Part shown: piece by piece, positions 41,346 to 49,877 of the stretch
Layout of the letters: each line of letters starts with the position of its first letter
How positions within the stretch are numbered: the stretch's first letter is position 1
Assembly (NCBI RefSeq): GCF_018129985.1
Contig: NZ_JAFCKT010000017.1
Coordinates: 21,246-85,245, forward strand
DNA: 64,000 nt
DNA from: Bradyrhizobium sp. SZCCT0148
Lineage (GTDB): Bacteria; Pseudomonadota; Alphaproteobacteria; Rhizobiales; Xanthobacteraceae
Direction of reading: 5' to 3'
Notes under the pieces: generated by a model
Seen by the model: only the letters and a program-made list of their open reading frames with translations
Told to the model about the DNA's origin: nothing
Database searches by the model: none
Translations under genes and position numbers: made by a program

Positions 41346-42093
41346 AACCCTCACTCTGTCCGAGATAGACCCGGCGCACGTCCGGATTGCTCCTGATGTC
41401 GTCGGGCGCGCCGTCCGCGAGCAGACGGCCATGGTGCAGCACCACGACCCGCTTGGACAAGCCCAGCACCATCTTCATCTTGTGTTCCACCAGAAGCACG
41501 GTGCGCTTGTCGGCGAGCCGCTCGAGCAGCGCGACCATGTCCTTGGTCTCCTCCGGACCCATGCCAGCGGTCGGCTCGTCGAGCAGGAGCAACTCCGGCT
41601 CGGAGACCAGCGCGATCGCGATCTCCAGCGCGCGCTGCTGGCCATGCGAGAGGAATTTCGCCAGATCGCCGCGCTTGCCGAGCAGGCCGACCGCGTCCAG
41701 CGCCGCATCGGCACGCCCATGCAATTCGGTCAGCCGGGCACGGTCGCGCCAGATGTCGAAGCTCACGGTCAGCGCCTGGGCTGCGACGCGCACGTTCTCG
41801 TGCACGGACAGGTCGGGGAAGATGTTCGTGATCTGATAGGAGCGCGAAATGCCCTGATGCACGAAACGGTGCTGCGGCAGGCCGTTCAGTTCGCGCCCGC
41901 GGAAGTGCAATTTGCCCGACGTCGGCGTCAACACACCGGAGAGGATGTTGAAGAACGTGCTCTTGCCCGCGCCGTTCGGCCCGATGATCGAGGTGAGCTG
42001 CCCCGCCGCAAAGGACAGGGTAATATCCTCGAGCGCCACGAAGCCCCCGAAGCGCTTGCCGATGCCTTCGGCGCGGAGCAGTTCGCCGCTCAT
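41338..42093 (-). CDS. livG: branched-chain-type ABC transporter ATP-binding protein LivG-like
   Basis: 251 residues from the ATG at 42093. Walker A GPNGAGKST; the signature reads LSHGQQRALEIA, common in LivG; Walker B LLLLDEPTAGMGPEE; and LVEHKMKMVL. The open frame continues upstream, but that part is antisense-like sequence inside livM. It overlaps livM by four bases. Together with livF it energises the importer. Confidence 0.93.
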   Translation of the reverse strand: MSGELLRAEGIGKRFGGFVALEDITLSFAAGQLTSIIGPNGAGKSTFFNILSGVLTPTSGKLHFRGRELNGLPQHRFVHQGISRSYQITNIFPDLSVHENVRVAAQALTVSFDIWRDRARLTELHGRADAALDAVGLLGKRGDLAKFLSHGQQRALEIAIALVSEPELLLLDEPTAGMGPEETKDMVALLERLADKRTVLLVEHKMKMVLGLSKRVVVLHHGRLLADGAPDDIRSNPDVRRVYLGQSEGYG

Positions 42094-43088
42094 CGCCGCG
42101 CCTTTCCGATGCCAAGGGTATCGAGCAGCGTGCCCCAGATGCCCTTGGGCAGGAACAGCACGAACAGCACGAAGATCGCGCCGACGAAGATCTGCCAATG
42201 CGGCGTCCACAGCGAGATGACGTCCTCCAGGATCAGGAAGCTCGCCGCGCCGACGAAGGGGCCGAAGAAGCTGCGAGCGCCACCGAGCAGCACCATCATC
42301 ACGATCATGCCCGAAGTCTGGTAGTGCAGGAGGTCGAGCGGCACGATCGACAGGTGCAGCGCCAGCATGCAGCCGCCGAGCGAAGAGATCGCGCCGGACA
42401 GCATGAACACGACCAGCTTGCTGCGCTCGACGTCGTAGCCGCAGGCCCGCGCGCGTTGCTCGTTCTCGCGGATCGCCTCGATGACGGCCCCGAACGGCGA
42501 ATTCAGGATGCGCGACTGGAACCACATCGCCAGCGCCGCAAGCGCCATCAGCACGTAATATTTGTTGACGGGATCGAGGAAGTTGACCTGGAGGCCGAAG
42601 AGGCTGATGCGATCGACGGTGAAGCCGCGCAGGCCGTTCTCGCCACCGGTGAAGGAGGAGGCCTGCAGCGCGACGTAGTAGACCAGTTGCGCCAGAGCGA
42701 GCGTCACCATGGAGAAATAGATCCCGCGAGTGCGCGTCGAGATAATGCCGATCACGGCTGCCAGGCAGGTGCTGAGCAACACGGCGATCGCGACCGCGGC
42801 GAACCACGGCACGCCGTAGCGGCCGATCGCAATGCCGGTGAAGTAGGCGCCCGCACCGAAGAACGCGGCCTGACCGAACGACAGCAGCCCGGTGTAGCCG
42901 AACAGCAGATTGTAGCCAATCACCACGACGCCGTAGATCAGGACGTTGACGGCCAGCGCCTTGGACGGCAGCAGCCATGGCAATAGCGCCAGCACGGCGA
43001 TGGAGAGCAGCACGCGGTGGTCGAGAACCCGGCCGAGCCCGCCCGGCGCAGGCTTGGCGAGAGCCTCGCCGCTCGAAGGGTGCGTCAC
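42090..43088 (-). CDS. livM: branched-chain-type ABC transporter permease LivM-like
   Basis: 332 residues with about nine membrane segments. Typical LivM motifs: YNLLFGYTGLLSFGQAAFFGAGAY near residue 60-83 and the cytoplasmic loop IEAIRENEQRARACGYDVERSKLVVF. It overlaps livH and livG by four bases each. It forms the channel with LivH. Confidence 0.93.
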   Translation of the reverse strand: MTHPSSGEALAKPAPGGLGRVLDHRVLLSIAVLALLPWLLPSKALAVNVLIYGVVVIGYNLLFGYTGLLSFGQAAFFGAGAYFTGIAIGRYGVPWFAAVAIAVLLSTCLAAVIGIISTRTRGIYFSMVTLALAQLVYYVALQASSFTGGENGLRGFTVDRISLFGLQVNFLDPVNKYYVLMALAALAMWFQSRILNSPFGAVIEAIRENEQRARACGYDVERSKLVVFMLSGAISSLGGCMLALHLSIVPLDLLHYQTSGMIVMMVLLGGARSFFGPFVGAASFLILEDVISLWTPHWQIFVGAIFVLFVLFLPKGIWGTLLDTLGIGKARR

Positions 43089-43960
43089 GCCGTCCTCCCT
43101 CTCACGCCGAACAGGCCTTGCGGGCGGATCAGCAGCACCACCGCCATCAGCGCGAACATCACGATGGTCGCCATTTCAGGGGCGAACAGCGCCACCAGGC
43201 TGATGGAAATGCCGACCATGAGGCCGGCCAAGACCGCGCCGACGATCGAGCCGAGGCCGCCGATCACGGTCACGACAAAGGCCTCTGCCAGAACCAGCGA
43301 GCCCATCTCCGGATTGACGCTGCGCATCGGCCCCGCGAGTACGCCGCCGAGCGCGGCAAGCCCGACGCCGAGCCCGAAAATGGCGAGCCACACCCGGCCG
43401 ATGTCGACGCCGAGCACCTGCATGATGGTGGGATCGCGCGCACCCGCACGCACGATCAGGCCGACACGGGTCTTCTCCAGCGTCAGCCAGAGCGCCAGCA
43501 GCACCACCGCCACCAGCGCGATGACGAAGAGGCGATAGCGCGGGAAGAAGCCGATACCGAGATCGAGCACGCCGATCAGCTGCGGCGGGGTCGGAAAGGG
43601 AATGCCGTCGCTGCCGAACACGATGCGAACGCCCTCGACCAGGATGTAGCTGAGGCCGAAGGTGAGCAGCAGGGGATCGTCGATCGAGCGTCCGTAGAGC
43701 CTGCGGATCAGCACGAGCTCGATCAGCATGCCGAAGGCGCCGATCAGGATGGGCGCAAGCAGCAGCCCCCACCAGAAGCTTCCCGTCAGCGAGGCCAGAT
43801 ACAGCCCCGCATAGGCCCCGATCATGAACAGCGCGCCATGGGCGAAATTGACCACCCCAAGCATGCCGAACACGATCGTCAGTCCGAGCGCAGTGATCAC
43901 CAGGACCGCGCCAAGCGCGATCCCGGAGAGGAGCTGCATGATGATCAGCGACAGGTCCAT
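43085..43960 (-). CDS. livH: branched-chain-type ABC transporter permease LivH-like
   Basis: 291 residues from the ATG at 43960. Typical LivH motifs are LGLTIVFGMLGVVNFAHGALFMIGAY at about residues 25-50 and the loop RAGARDPTIMQVLGVDIGRV. It starts 11 bases after the binding-protein gene. Part of the same transcription unit. Confidence 0.93.
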   Translation of the reverse strand: MDLSLIIMQLLSGIALGAVLVITALGLTIVFGMLGVVNFAHGALFMIGAYAGLYLASLTGSFWWGLLLAPILIGAFGMLIELVLIRRLYGRSIDDPLLLTFGLSYILVEGVRIVFGSDGIPFPTPPQLIGVLDLGIGFFPRYRLFVIALVAVVLLALWLTLEKTRVGLIVRAGARDPTIMQVLGVDIGRVWLAIFGLGVGLAALGGVLAGPMRSVNPEMGSLVLAEAFVVTVIGGLGSIVGAVLAGLMVGISISLVALFAPEMATIVMFALMAVVLLIRPQGLFGVRGRTA

Positions 43961-43971
43961 CGGCTCAAGTC

Positions 43972-45213
43972 TTAGGTCGCATGGCCGAGCTCGCTGCAGC
44001 TGCGCAGCATGTCGTCCGAGGCGGTGTCGTTGGCGAGAATGGCGAACAGGTCGTTGTCGCCCGCCATGGCGGACTTCTTCTTGGACTCCAGCACCAGCAC
44101 CGACTGCACCGATTGATGATCGCATTTGCGATAATGCTGCGGCCCCTTGGTCAGATCATATTGCAGTTTCTCCAGCGCATCGATCACCTTGTCGGTGTCG
44201 GTGCCGCCGGCGGTCTGCATCGCGGCCAGCAACGATCCGACGCCGGAATAGCCGTAGGCGCCGTAATCGGTCGGGATCGCGCCGCCATTGGCGGCCTTGA
44301 ACGCCGTGTTGAACGCAGCCGCCGACTTGCTCTGCGCCTCCAGGCCCCAATAATAATTGGCACCGCCGACCACGCCCTCGAACACGTCGGGGCCAACCGC
44401 GAGGCGCTGGTTGTGCAGGATCACCGGCACGACGATCTTCATCTGCTGCTTGACGCCAAAATCGACCGCCTGCTTGATCGCATTGGCCTGGTCGCGGCCG
44501 AAATTGGAAATGCACAGCACGTCCGGCCGCATCGACATCAGGCGCGGCATGAAGGTGGAATAATCGGCCGCACCGAACGGGTGCAGGATCTCGCCGACAT
44601 TGTCCGCGCCGATCGCGGCCTGCGCGCGCTTGAAGCCACGCAGCATCTCATGGCCATAGGCATAGTCGGCGACGAGATGGGCGACCTTCATGCCCTTCTT
44701 CAGGGTCTGCCGCGCCACCGCAGCCGTCGTCATGTGCGGGTTCAGAGCCTCGTGGAAGGTGTACTTGCTGAAGTCCTTGGCCTCGTTGATGGTGTCGGAC
44801 TGGCTGATCGACACGTAGATCACGCCGCGGGCGCGGGTGACCTCGTTGACCGCGAGTTGCACGGCGCTGGAGAGCGCGCCGACCACGGCGTGAACCTTGT
44901 CCTTCTCGATCAATTCGAGCGTCCGCGTCGCGGCCTCGCCGGCGTTGAGCTTGTCGTCCCGCACCAGCAGCTCGACCTTGCGGCCGCCGATGCCGCCCTT
45001 GTCGTTGACGAGCTTGACTGCGAGCTCGGCGCATTTGACCTGGTCGCGCGCTTCCGCCGCGAACGGGCCGGTCAGCGGCGTCGGAAACCCTATGCGGATC
45101 GTCTCGTCGGCGGCGCGGACAATACGCGGCATGGCGAGCAGGGCAGCGCCTGCCGAGAGGCCGGCGAGCACAGTGCGGCGGGTTATTTTCGGGGTCGAAC
45201 CGGACTTAGGCAT
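43972..45213 (-). CDS. Liv-type periplasmic substrate-binding protein with Tat-like signal
   Basis: 413 residues from the ATG at 45213 (GGAGGAAATC upstream). Signal with twin arginine (ITRRTVLAGLSAGAALLAM) ending near VRA. The mature part starts ETIRIGFPTPLTGPFAAEARDQVK, type I periplasmic-binding fold of the LivJ/AmiC class, with NDKGGIGGRKVELLVRDDK. It is placed between the molybdenum hydroxylase genes and the permeases, so it probably binds the compound the hydroxylase oxidises, but it could also bind a precursor. Ligand unknown. Confidence 0.92.
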   Translation of the reverse strand: MPKSGSTPKITRRTVLAGLSAGAALLAMPRIVRAADETIRIGFPTPLTGPFAAEARDQVKCAELAVKLVNDKGGIGGRKVELLVRDDKLNAGEAATRTLELIEKDKVHAVVGALSSAVQLAVNEVTRARGVIYVSISQSDTINEAKDFSKYTFHEALNPHMTTAAVARQTLKKGMKVAHLVADYAYGHEMLRGFKRAQAAIGADNVGEILHPFGAADYSTFMPRLMSMRPDVLCISNFGRDQANAIKQAVDFGVKQQMKIVVPVILHNQRLAVGPDVFEGVVGGANYYWGLEAQSKSAAAFNTAFKAANGGAIPTDYGAYGYSGVGSLLAAMQTAGGTDTDKVIDALEKLQYDLTKGPQHYRKCDHQSVQSVLVLESKKKSAMAGDNDLFAILANDTASDDMLRSCSELGHAT

Positions 45214-45248
45214 GATTTCCTCCAAGGTCTTTTTCGAGTGTCTTTTTT

Positions 45249-47624
45249 CTAGAAGCGCTTCAGGGCTGTCAGGACTTTCATCGGCGTGATCGGAATCGAA
45301 TTGATCGTGGCGCCGAGCGGCGCGAGCGCGTCGTTGACGGCGTTGAGCACGCAGGCGGACGCCGCCGCCGTACCGGCCTCGCCGACCCCCTTGGCGCCGA
45401 GCTCGGTGTCGGCGGTCGGCGTCTCGACATGGGCAATGACGATGTCGGGCATCTCCATCGGCATCGGCACGAGATAGTCGGCGAGCGAGCCGTTCACGAG
45501 TTGGCCGGTGTCGCTGTAGCGACATTCCTCGAACAGCGCAGCGCCCAGCCCCTGCACGATACCGCCGCGCAGCTGCTCGTCGACCAGCATCGGATTGATG
45601 ACGCGGCCACAATCCTCGACAATGAAGTGCTTCAGGAGCTTGATGAGCCCCGTCTCGACATCGACCTCCAGCGAGCAGCCTTGGATGCCGTTGGTGAAAG
45701 CGAACGGATAGCCTTGCGGCGCGAAATGATGGCTGACGGTCAGCTGGGCCTGCGTCCCCGGCGGGAGCGTATCGGAACGGAAATAGGCGATGCGTGCGAT
45801 TTCCGAGATCGGCATCCGCTCGTTCTGCGTCGCCGCGTCCACCACCTGGCCATCGACGATATCGAGCGCCGACGGCCGTTCCTGGAGGATCAGTGCCGCG
45901 ATCTCCAGGATGTTGCGCTTGAGCGCGCGCGTCGCCTGCAGCGCGGTCTCGCCGCCGATGCCGGCCCCGCGGCAGGCCCAGGTCGCGCCGCCGTGCGGCG
46001 TCACCTCGGTATCGCCGGTGATGACCTTGACGTGCTCCTGCGCAAGGCCGAGCTGGTCGGCCACGATCTGGCTGATGATCGCCTCGGTACCCTGCCCCTG
46101 CTCGGTGACCGAGATCAGGCAACGCACCTCGCCTGACGGCGTCAGGCTGAGGATCGCGCCGTCCTGCGAGGAGATGCGGGCGCCGCCGACCCCGTAGAAC
46201 GCCGGGCTCGGATTGGTGATCTCGACGAAGGTTGCAATGCCGATGCCGCGATGGATGCCACGCTTGCGCAGGCCCGCCTGCTCCGCGCGCAAGCCGTCAT
46301 AGTCCATGATCTCGTGCAGGCGCTTCAAGCAAGCCTGATGCGACAACGCCTCGAAGCGATAGCCGGTGGGTGACGTCTGCGGATAGGCGTCATCGGGGAT
46401 GACGTTCTGCGCACGGATGGCGAAGGGATCGAGGCCGAGCTTGGCGGCCGCCATGTCAACGAGACGCTCGGTCACCGCGCAGGCGATGGGGTGGCCGACG
46501 GCGCGATACTGGCTGGTCTGCACCTTGTTCTGGAAGATCACCTCCAGCGTGGCGCGGTAGTTCTTGAAGCGATAGGGCGCGCCCATCAGGCGGATCACCT
46601 GGTTGCCCTCGACCACGCTGGTGCGCGGATAGGTCGAGAAGGCGCCGATCGCGGTCAGGTCCTCAACGTCCATCGCCAGGATCTCGCCCTTGCCGTCGAG
46701 TGCCATGCGGGCGCGGACGCGATGGTCGCGGGCGTGAATGTCGGAGACGAAGGACTCCATGCGATCGGCAACGTATTTCACCGGCCGGCCGAGCAGGATC
46801 GAGAGGCCGACCACCGCCATGTCCTCGTGATAGACATGCAGCTTCATCCCGAACGAGCCGCCGATATCGGTCGCGATCACGCGGACGCGGGCTTCCGGGA
46901 TGTTGTAGTGGCGTGAGTAGAGGTCCTGAAACTGATACGGCGTCTGGGTGCCGTGATGCACGGTGAGCGTACCTGCGGACGGATCGTAGTCGGCGACGAT
47001 CGCACGCGGCTCCAGCGTCACTGCGGTATGGCGGCCGAAGGTGAACTCCTCCTCCACCACATGGGCCGCATGCGCAAAGGCATCGTCGACGGTGCCGTTG
47101 TCGAGCTGGCTGCGGAAACAGGTGTTGTCGACGCTGCCGGAGTTGACCAGTGCGCCGCCGGCCTCGCGCGCGACGCCGAGATCCACGACGACAGGGAGGT
47201 CCTCGTAATCGACCTCGATCAGCTCCAGCGCATCTTCGGCGATCGCCCTGCTCTCGGCGACGACGGCAACCACCGCCTGCCCGGCCCAGACCACGCGATC
47301 CACCGGCAACGGCCATTGCGGCGCGGAGGTCATGCCCTTGAAATGATCCAGCGTTCCCGTCCACGGCGTGCAGATTTTTGCGAGATCTGCTCCCGTCGCC
47401 ACGAGGTGCACGCCCTCGCGCGCGCAGGCGTCGCCGGTCTTAATCGCGACGATCTTCGCGTGCGCATGCGGACTGCGCAGGAACGCGGCGTAGAGCATGC
47501 GGGGCAGACGGAGATCGCTGACATAGCGACCCCGCCCGGCCAGCAACCGCTTGGCATTCGGCCGCGGCACGGAGCGTCCGATGTAGGAATTCGGGCGATC
47601 GAGCGAGGTCAGCGGCGCGGTCAT
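45249..47624 (-). CDS. molybdenum hydroxylase large subunit (CoxL/XDH family, not CO dehydrogenase)
   Basis: 791 residues, no signal peptide. Molybdopterin domain motifs: VIATDIGGSFGMKLHVYHED, HGGATWACRGAGIGGETAL, and the catalytic Glu in GAKGVGEAGTAAASACVLNA. Form I CO dehydrogenase has AYRCSFR at the active site; here the corresponding stretch is SQYRAVGHPIACAVTER, without the Cys, so CO is not the substrate. Related enzymes act on N-heterocycles, aldehydes or aromatic acyl-CoA compounds. It overlaps the small-subunit gene by four bases. Confidence 0.93.
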   Translation of the reverse strand: MTAPLTSLDRPNSYIGRSVPRPNAKRLLAGRGRYVSDLRLPRMLYAAFLRSPHAHAKIVAIKTGDACAREGVHLVATGADLAKICTPWTGTLDHFKGMTSAPQWPLPVDRVVWAGQAVVAVVAESRAIAEDALELIEVDYEDLPVVVDLGVAREAGGALVNSGSVDNTCFRSQLDNGTVDDAFAHAAHVVEEEFTFGRHTAVTLEPRAIVADYDPSAGTLTVHHGTQTPYQFQDLYSRHYNIPEARVRVIATDIGGSFGMKLHVYHEDMAVVGLSILLGRPVKYVADRMESFVSDIHARDHRVRARMALDGKGEILAMDVEDLTAIGAFSTYPRTSVVEGNQVIRLMGAPYRFKNYRATLEVIFQNKVQTSQYRAVGHPIACAVTERLVDMAAAKLGLDPFAIRAQNVIPDDAYPQTSPTGYRFEALSHQACLKRLHEIMDYDGLRAEQAGLRKRGIHRGIGIATFVEITNPSPAFYGVGGARISSQDGAILSLTPSGEVRCLISVTEQGQGTEAIISQIVADQLGLAQEHVKVITGDTEVTPHGGATWACRGAGIGGETALQATRALKRNILEIAALILQERPSALDIVDGQVVDAATQNERMPISEIARIAYFRSDTLPPGTQAQLTVSHHFAPQGYPFAFTNGIQGCSLEVDVETGLIKLLKHFIVEDCGRVINPMLVDEQLRGGIVQGLGAALFEECRYSDTGQLVNGSLADYLVPMPMEMPDIVIAHVETPTADTELGAKGVGEAGTAAASACVLNAVNDALAPLGATINSIPITPMKVLTALKRF

Positions 47625-48145
47625 GTTGCGCCTCCGCGCGTGCCGCGCGACTTGGCCACCGCGTCGATGGCGTCGACGATCGCCTCATAGCCGGTGCAGC
47701 GGCAATAATTGCCCGACAGCGCGTCGCGAATCTCCTCGCGACTCGGCTGCGCTACCTGCGAGAGTAGCTCGTGGGCGTTGACCAGCATACCCGGCGTGCA
47801 AAAGCCGCATTGCAGCGCATTGCGGCGGTGGAATTCAGCCTGGAGGTCCGCAATCGCGCCGCGCTCCGACAGTCCTTCGATGGTGTCGATGGTGGCGCCG
47901 TCGGCCTGCACGGCAAAGATCAGGCAGGAATGCACGGCGCGGCCGTCGAGCTGCACCAGGCAGGCACCGCAGGCGCCCATCTCGCAGCCGGCATGCGTAC
48001 CGGTCAGCTCGAGCCTGTCGCGCAGGCAATCGACCAGCGTCTCCCGTGGCGTGACTTCGCAGACGACCTTGCGGCCGTTGACGACCAAGCGAATGCGCAC
48101 CGTCTCGTCCGCCTCGTTCAGCACGCTATCGTCGAAGCCGCTCAT
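47621..48145 (-). CDS. molybdenum hydroxylase (2Fe-2S) small subunit
   Basis: 174 residues. Cluster ligands in CEMGACGACLVQLDGRAVHSC and in CGFCTPGML and CRCTGYE, all present. No signal peptide, so cytoplasmic with the large and medium subunits. Four-base overlaps on both sides indicate coupled translation in the order medium-small-large. Confidence 0.94.
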   Translation of the reverse strand: MSGFDDSVLNEADETVRIRLVVNGRKVVCEVTPRETLVDCLRDRLELTGTHAGCEMGACGACLVQLDGRAVHSCLIFAVQADGATIDTIEGLSERGAIADLQAEFHRRNALQCGFCTPGMLVNAHELLSQVAQPSREEIRDALSGNYCRCTGYEAIVDAIDAVAKSRGTRGGAT

Positions 48146-49002
48146 GCTGCCTCACCGAGACGTCCGAGCAGGCGGCCAAGCAATACGCGGGCGAGATGCA
48201 GCCGCATCGCGGGCGGCACCTCGTCGCTCTCGGGCGGCGCGAGATCGCCTTCGAGCGCGCCTTGCGCGGCGGCAATCCGCTCCGCATCCAGGCGCTGGCC
48301 GATCAAGGTCGCCTCGGCCCCCCTCACCCGTGTCGGCGTATTGCCGACTGACAAGTACGAAATGCGGATGTCGTGGATGCGCTCGCCGGCGAAGGTCGCG
48401 AGCATACCGCAACCGACCAGGGCGTAATCCCCACGACGCCGCGCCAACTCGTCGAACGCAAAGCGTTGATCCGCCCTGAACAGCGGAACGTAGATTGCGG
48501 TGATCAGCTCACCGGGCTGTAGCGCCGTCTCGAACAGGTCGATGAAGAAGTTGTCGGCCTTGACGCGGCGGCGGCCTGAGGGCCCGGCGATCTCGATCTC
48601 GGCATCCAGCGCCAAGGTCATCGCAGGAAATTCGGAAGCAGGATCGGCCAGTGCGACGCTGCCGCCGAAGGTGCCGCGGTTGCGGATCGCGGGATGGGCC
48701 ACGAACGGCGCCGCCGCATGCAGCAGCGGCGCGAACTCGGCGATCAAAGGCTCGCTCAGCATCTCGCAATGGCGCGTCAGCGCACCGATGCGCAAATGCC
48801 CGCCTTCGCGCCTGACCCCGCGCAGCTCGTCGATATGGGTGATGTCGATCAGCAGCCGCGGCGCCTGCAACCGCAGCGACAACGCCGGCACCAGGCTCTG
48901 GCCGCCGGCGATGAAACGCGCATCGTCCCCGGCGCGAGCGTGAGCATCCAGCGCCTGGTCGAGCGTCGCAGCACGAAAATAGCTGAAAGCCCTCGCCTTC
49001 AC
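48142..49002 (-). CDS. molybdenum hydroxylase FAD-binding medium subunit
   Basis: 286 residues if started at the GTG at 49002, which follows GAGGAAA by five bases and gives the usual N terminus (KARAFSYFRAATLDQAL). ATG codons at 49023 and 49098 are in frame but lack a good site. FAD-binding motifs: ARFIAGGQSLVPAL at about residues 30-43, and AIRNRGTFGGSVALADPASE. First gene of the operon that runs on through the Liv-type importer. Confidence 0.92.
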   Translation of the reverse strand: MKARAFSYFRAATLDQALDAHARAGDDARFIAGGQSLVPALSLRLQAPRLLIDITHIDELRGVRREGGHLRIGALTRHCEMLSEPLIAEFAPLLHAAAPFVAHPAIRNRGTFGGSVALADPASEFPAMTLALDAEIEIAGPSGRRRVKADNFFIDLFETALQPGELITAIYVPLFRADQRFAFDELARRRGDYALVGCGMLATFAGERIHDIRISYLSVGNTPTRVRGAEATLIGQRLDAERIAAAQGALEGDLAPPESDEVPPAMRLHLARVLLGRLLGRLGEAA

Positions 49003-49051
49003 TGCCGTTTCCTCGAGATCCATCGGCTCATCAGCCGGGATGCCAGATTTG

Positions 49052-49065
49052 TAACCATCTGGTCT
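49052..49065. promoter_or_regulatory. putative TetR operator, site 1
   Basis: TAACCA-TC-TGGTCT, a 14-bp imperfect palindrome, close to the start of the hydroxylase operon and very similar to site 2. Confidence 0.7.
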
Positions 49066-49105
49066 CAAAATCCTGACATGCCTCTCGGGGCCGGTCAACA
49101 GGAAA

Positions 49106-49119
49106 TGACCATTTGGTCA
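49106..49119. promoter_or_regulatory. putative TetR operator, site 2
   Basis: TGACCA-TT-TGGTCA, a perfect 14-bp palindrome between the TetR gene and the divergent hydroxylase operon. Centres of sites 1 and 2 are 54 bases apart, about five helical turns. Confidence 0.78.
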
Positions 49120-49169
49120 CAAAAGCACCTTGGGTTATGAAGACAGCGGCAGGTTGATTCAGCGACGAG

Positions 49170-49877
49170 ATGGCCCGAAAAGCGCAGAAAACGGCGAAGC
49201 AACCGGCCCGCAAGCGGACCGCGACAGGCAGCAAGTCCGCGCCAAAGCGACGCAACATGCGCGCGGCCGACCGCGAGCGCGCGATCGTGGACGAGGCGGT
49301 CCGCTTCTTCGCAGAGCGCGGCTTCGAGGGGCAGACCCGCGAGCTTGCCAAGCGCATGGGCATCACGCATTCGGCGATCTATCGCCACTTCCCCAGCAAG
49401 GAAGCGTTGATCGAGCGTGTCTACCAGGAGGTCTATCTCAGCCGCTGGTCGCCCGATTGGGGTCCGATGATCCGCGATCGTTCCCTGTCGCTCGAAGCAA
49501 GGCTGACGCGCTTCTATCTCGACTATGTCGAGCGCGTGTTCGAGTACAATTGGGTGCGGATCTTCGTCTTCTCCGGCATGAAGTCGTTCGGCATCACCGG
49601 CCGCTATCTCGACATCGTCCGCCGCGAGATCATCGAGCCGGCGGCGGCCGAGTTGCGCCACGAGCTCAGGCTGCCCGACGCCAAGGCGCATTCATTGAGC
49701 GAGCGCGAGACCGAGCTGTTCTGGGGTTTGCACGGCCGTATCTTCTATCTTGCCATCCGCAAGTTCATCTACGAGACGCCGATCCCGCCCGATCTCGACG
49801 CCATCGTCCGCGACGCCGTCCAGACCTTCATGGACGGCGCGAAGACGACGATGCCGAAGCTGCTGGCGAGCAGCTAG
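49170..49877 (+). CDS. TetR-family regulator of the hydroxylase-importer operon
   Basis: 235 residues. A basic N-terminal tail of about 30 residues (Lys/Arg/Ala-rich) precedes the TetR helix-turn-helix ERAIVDEAVRFFAERGFEGQT then LAKRMGITHSAIYRHFPSKEALIE. The rest is the usual helical ligand domain. Divergent from the molybdenum hydroxylase operon, with two matching palindromes between them. Its stop abuts the stop of convergent hutU with no base between. Confidence 0.92.
   Translation: MARKAQKTAKQPARKRTATGSKSAPKRRNMRAADRERAIVDEAVRFFAERGFEGQTRELAKRMGITHSAIYRHFPSKEALIERVYQEVYLSRWSPDWGPMIRDRSLSLEARLTRFYLDYVERVFEYNWVRIFVFSGMKSFGITGRYLDIVRREIIEPAAAELRHELRLPDAKAHSLSERETELFWGLHGRIFYLAIRKFIYETPIPPDLDAIVRDAVQTFMDGAKTTMPKLLASS

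Noticed and set aside
45214..46122. Long N-terminal extension of the Liv-type binding protein (open frame to 46122)
   Set aside because: The extension lies inside the large hydroxylase subunit gene in another frame; the ATG at 45213 has a strong ribosome-binding site and signal peptide.
45249..47624. Aerobic CO dehydrogenase (CoxL form I)
   Set aside because: The AYRCSFR active-site loop with its Cys is absent; the sequence reads SQYRAVGHP.
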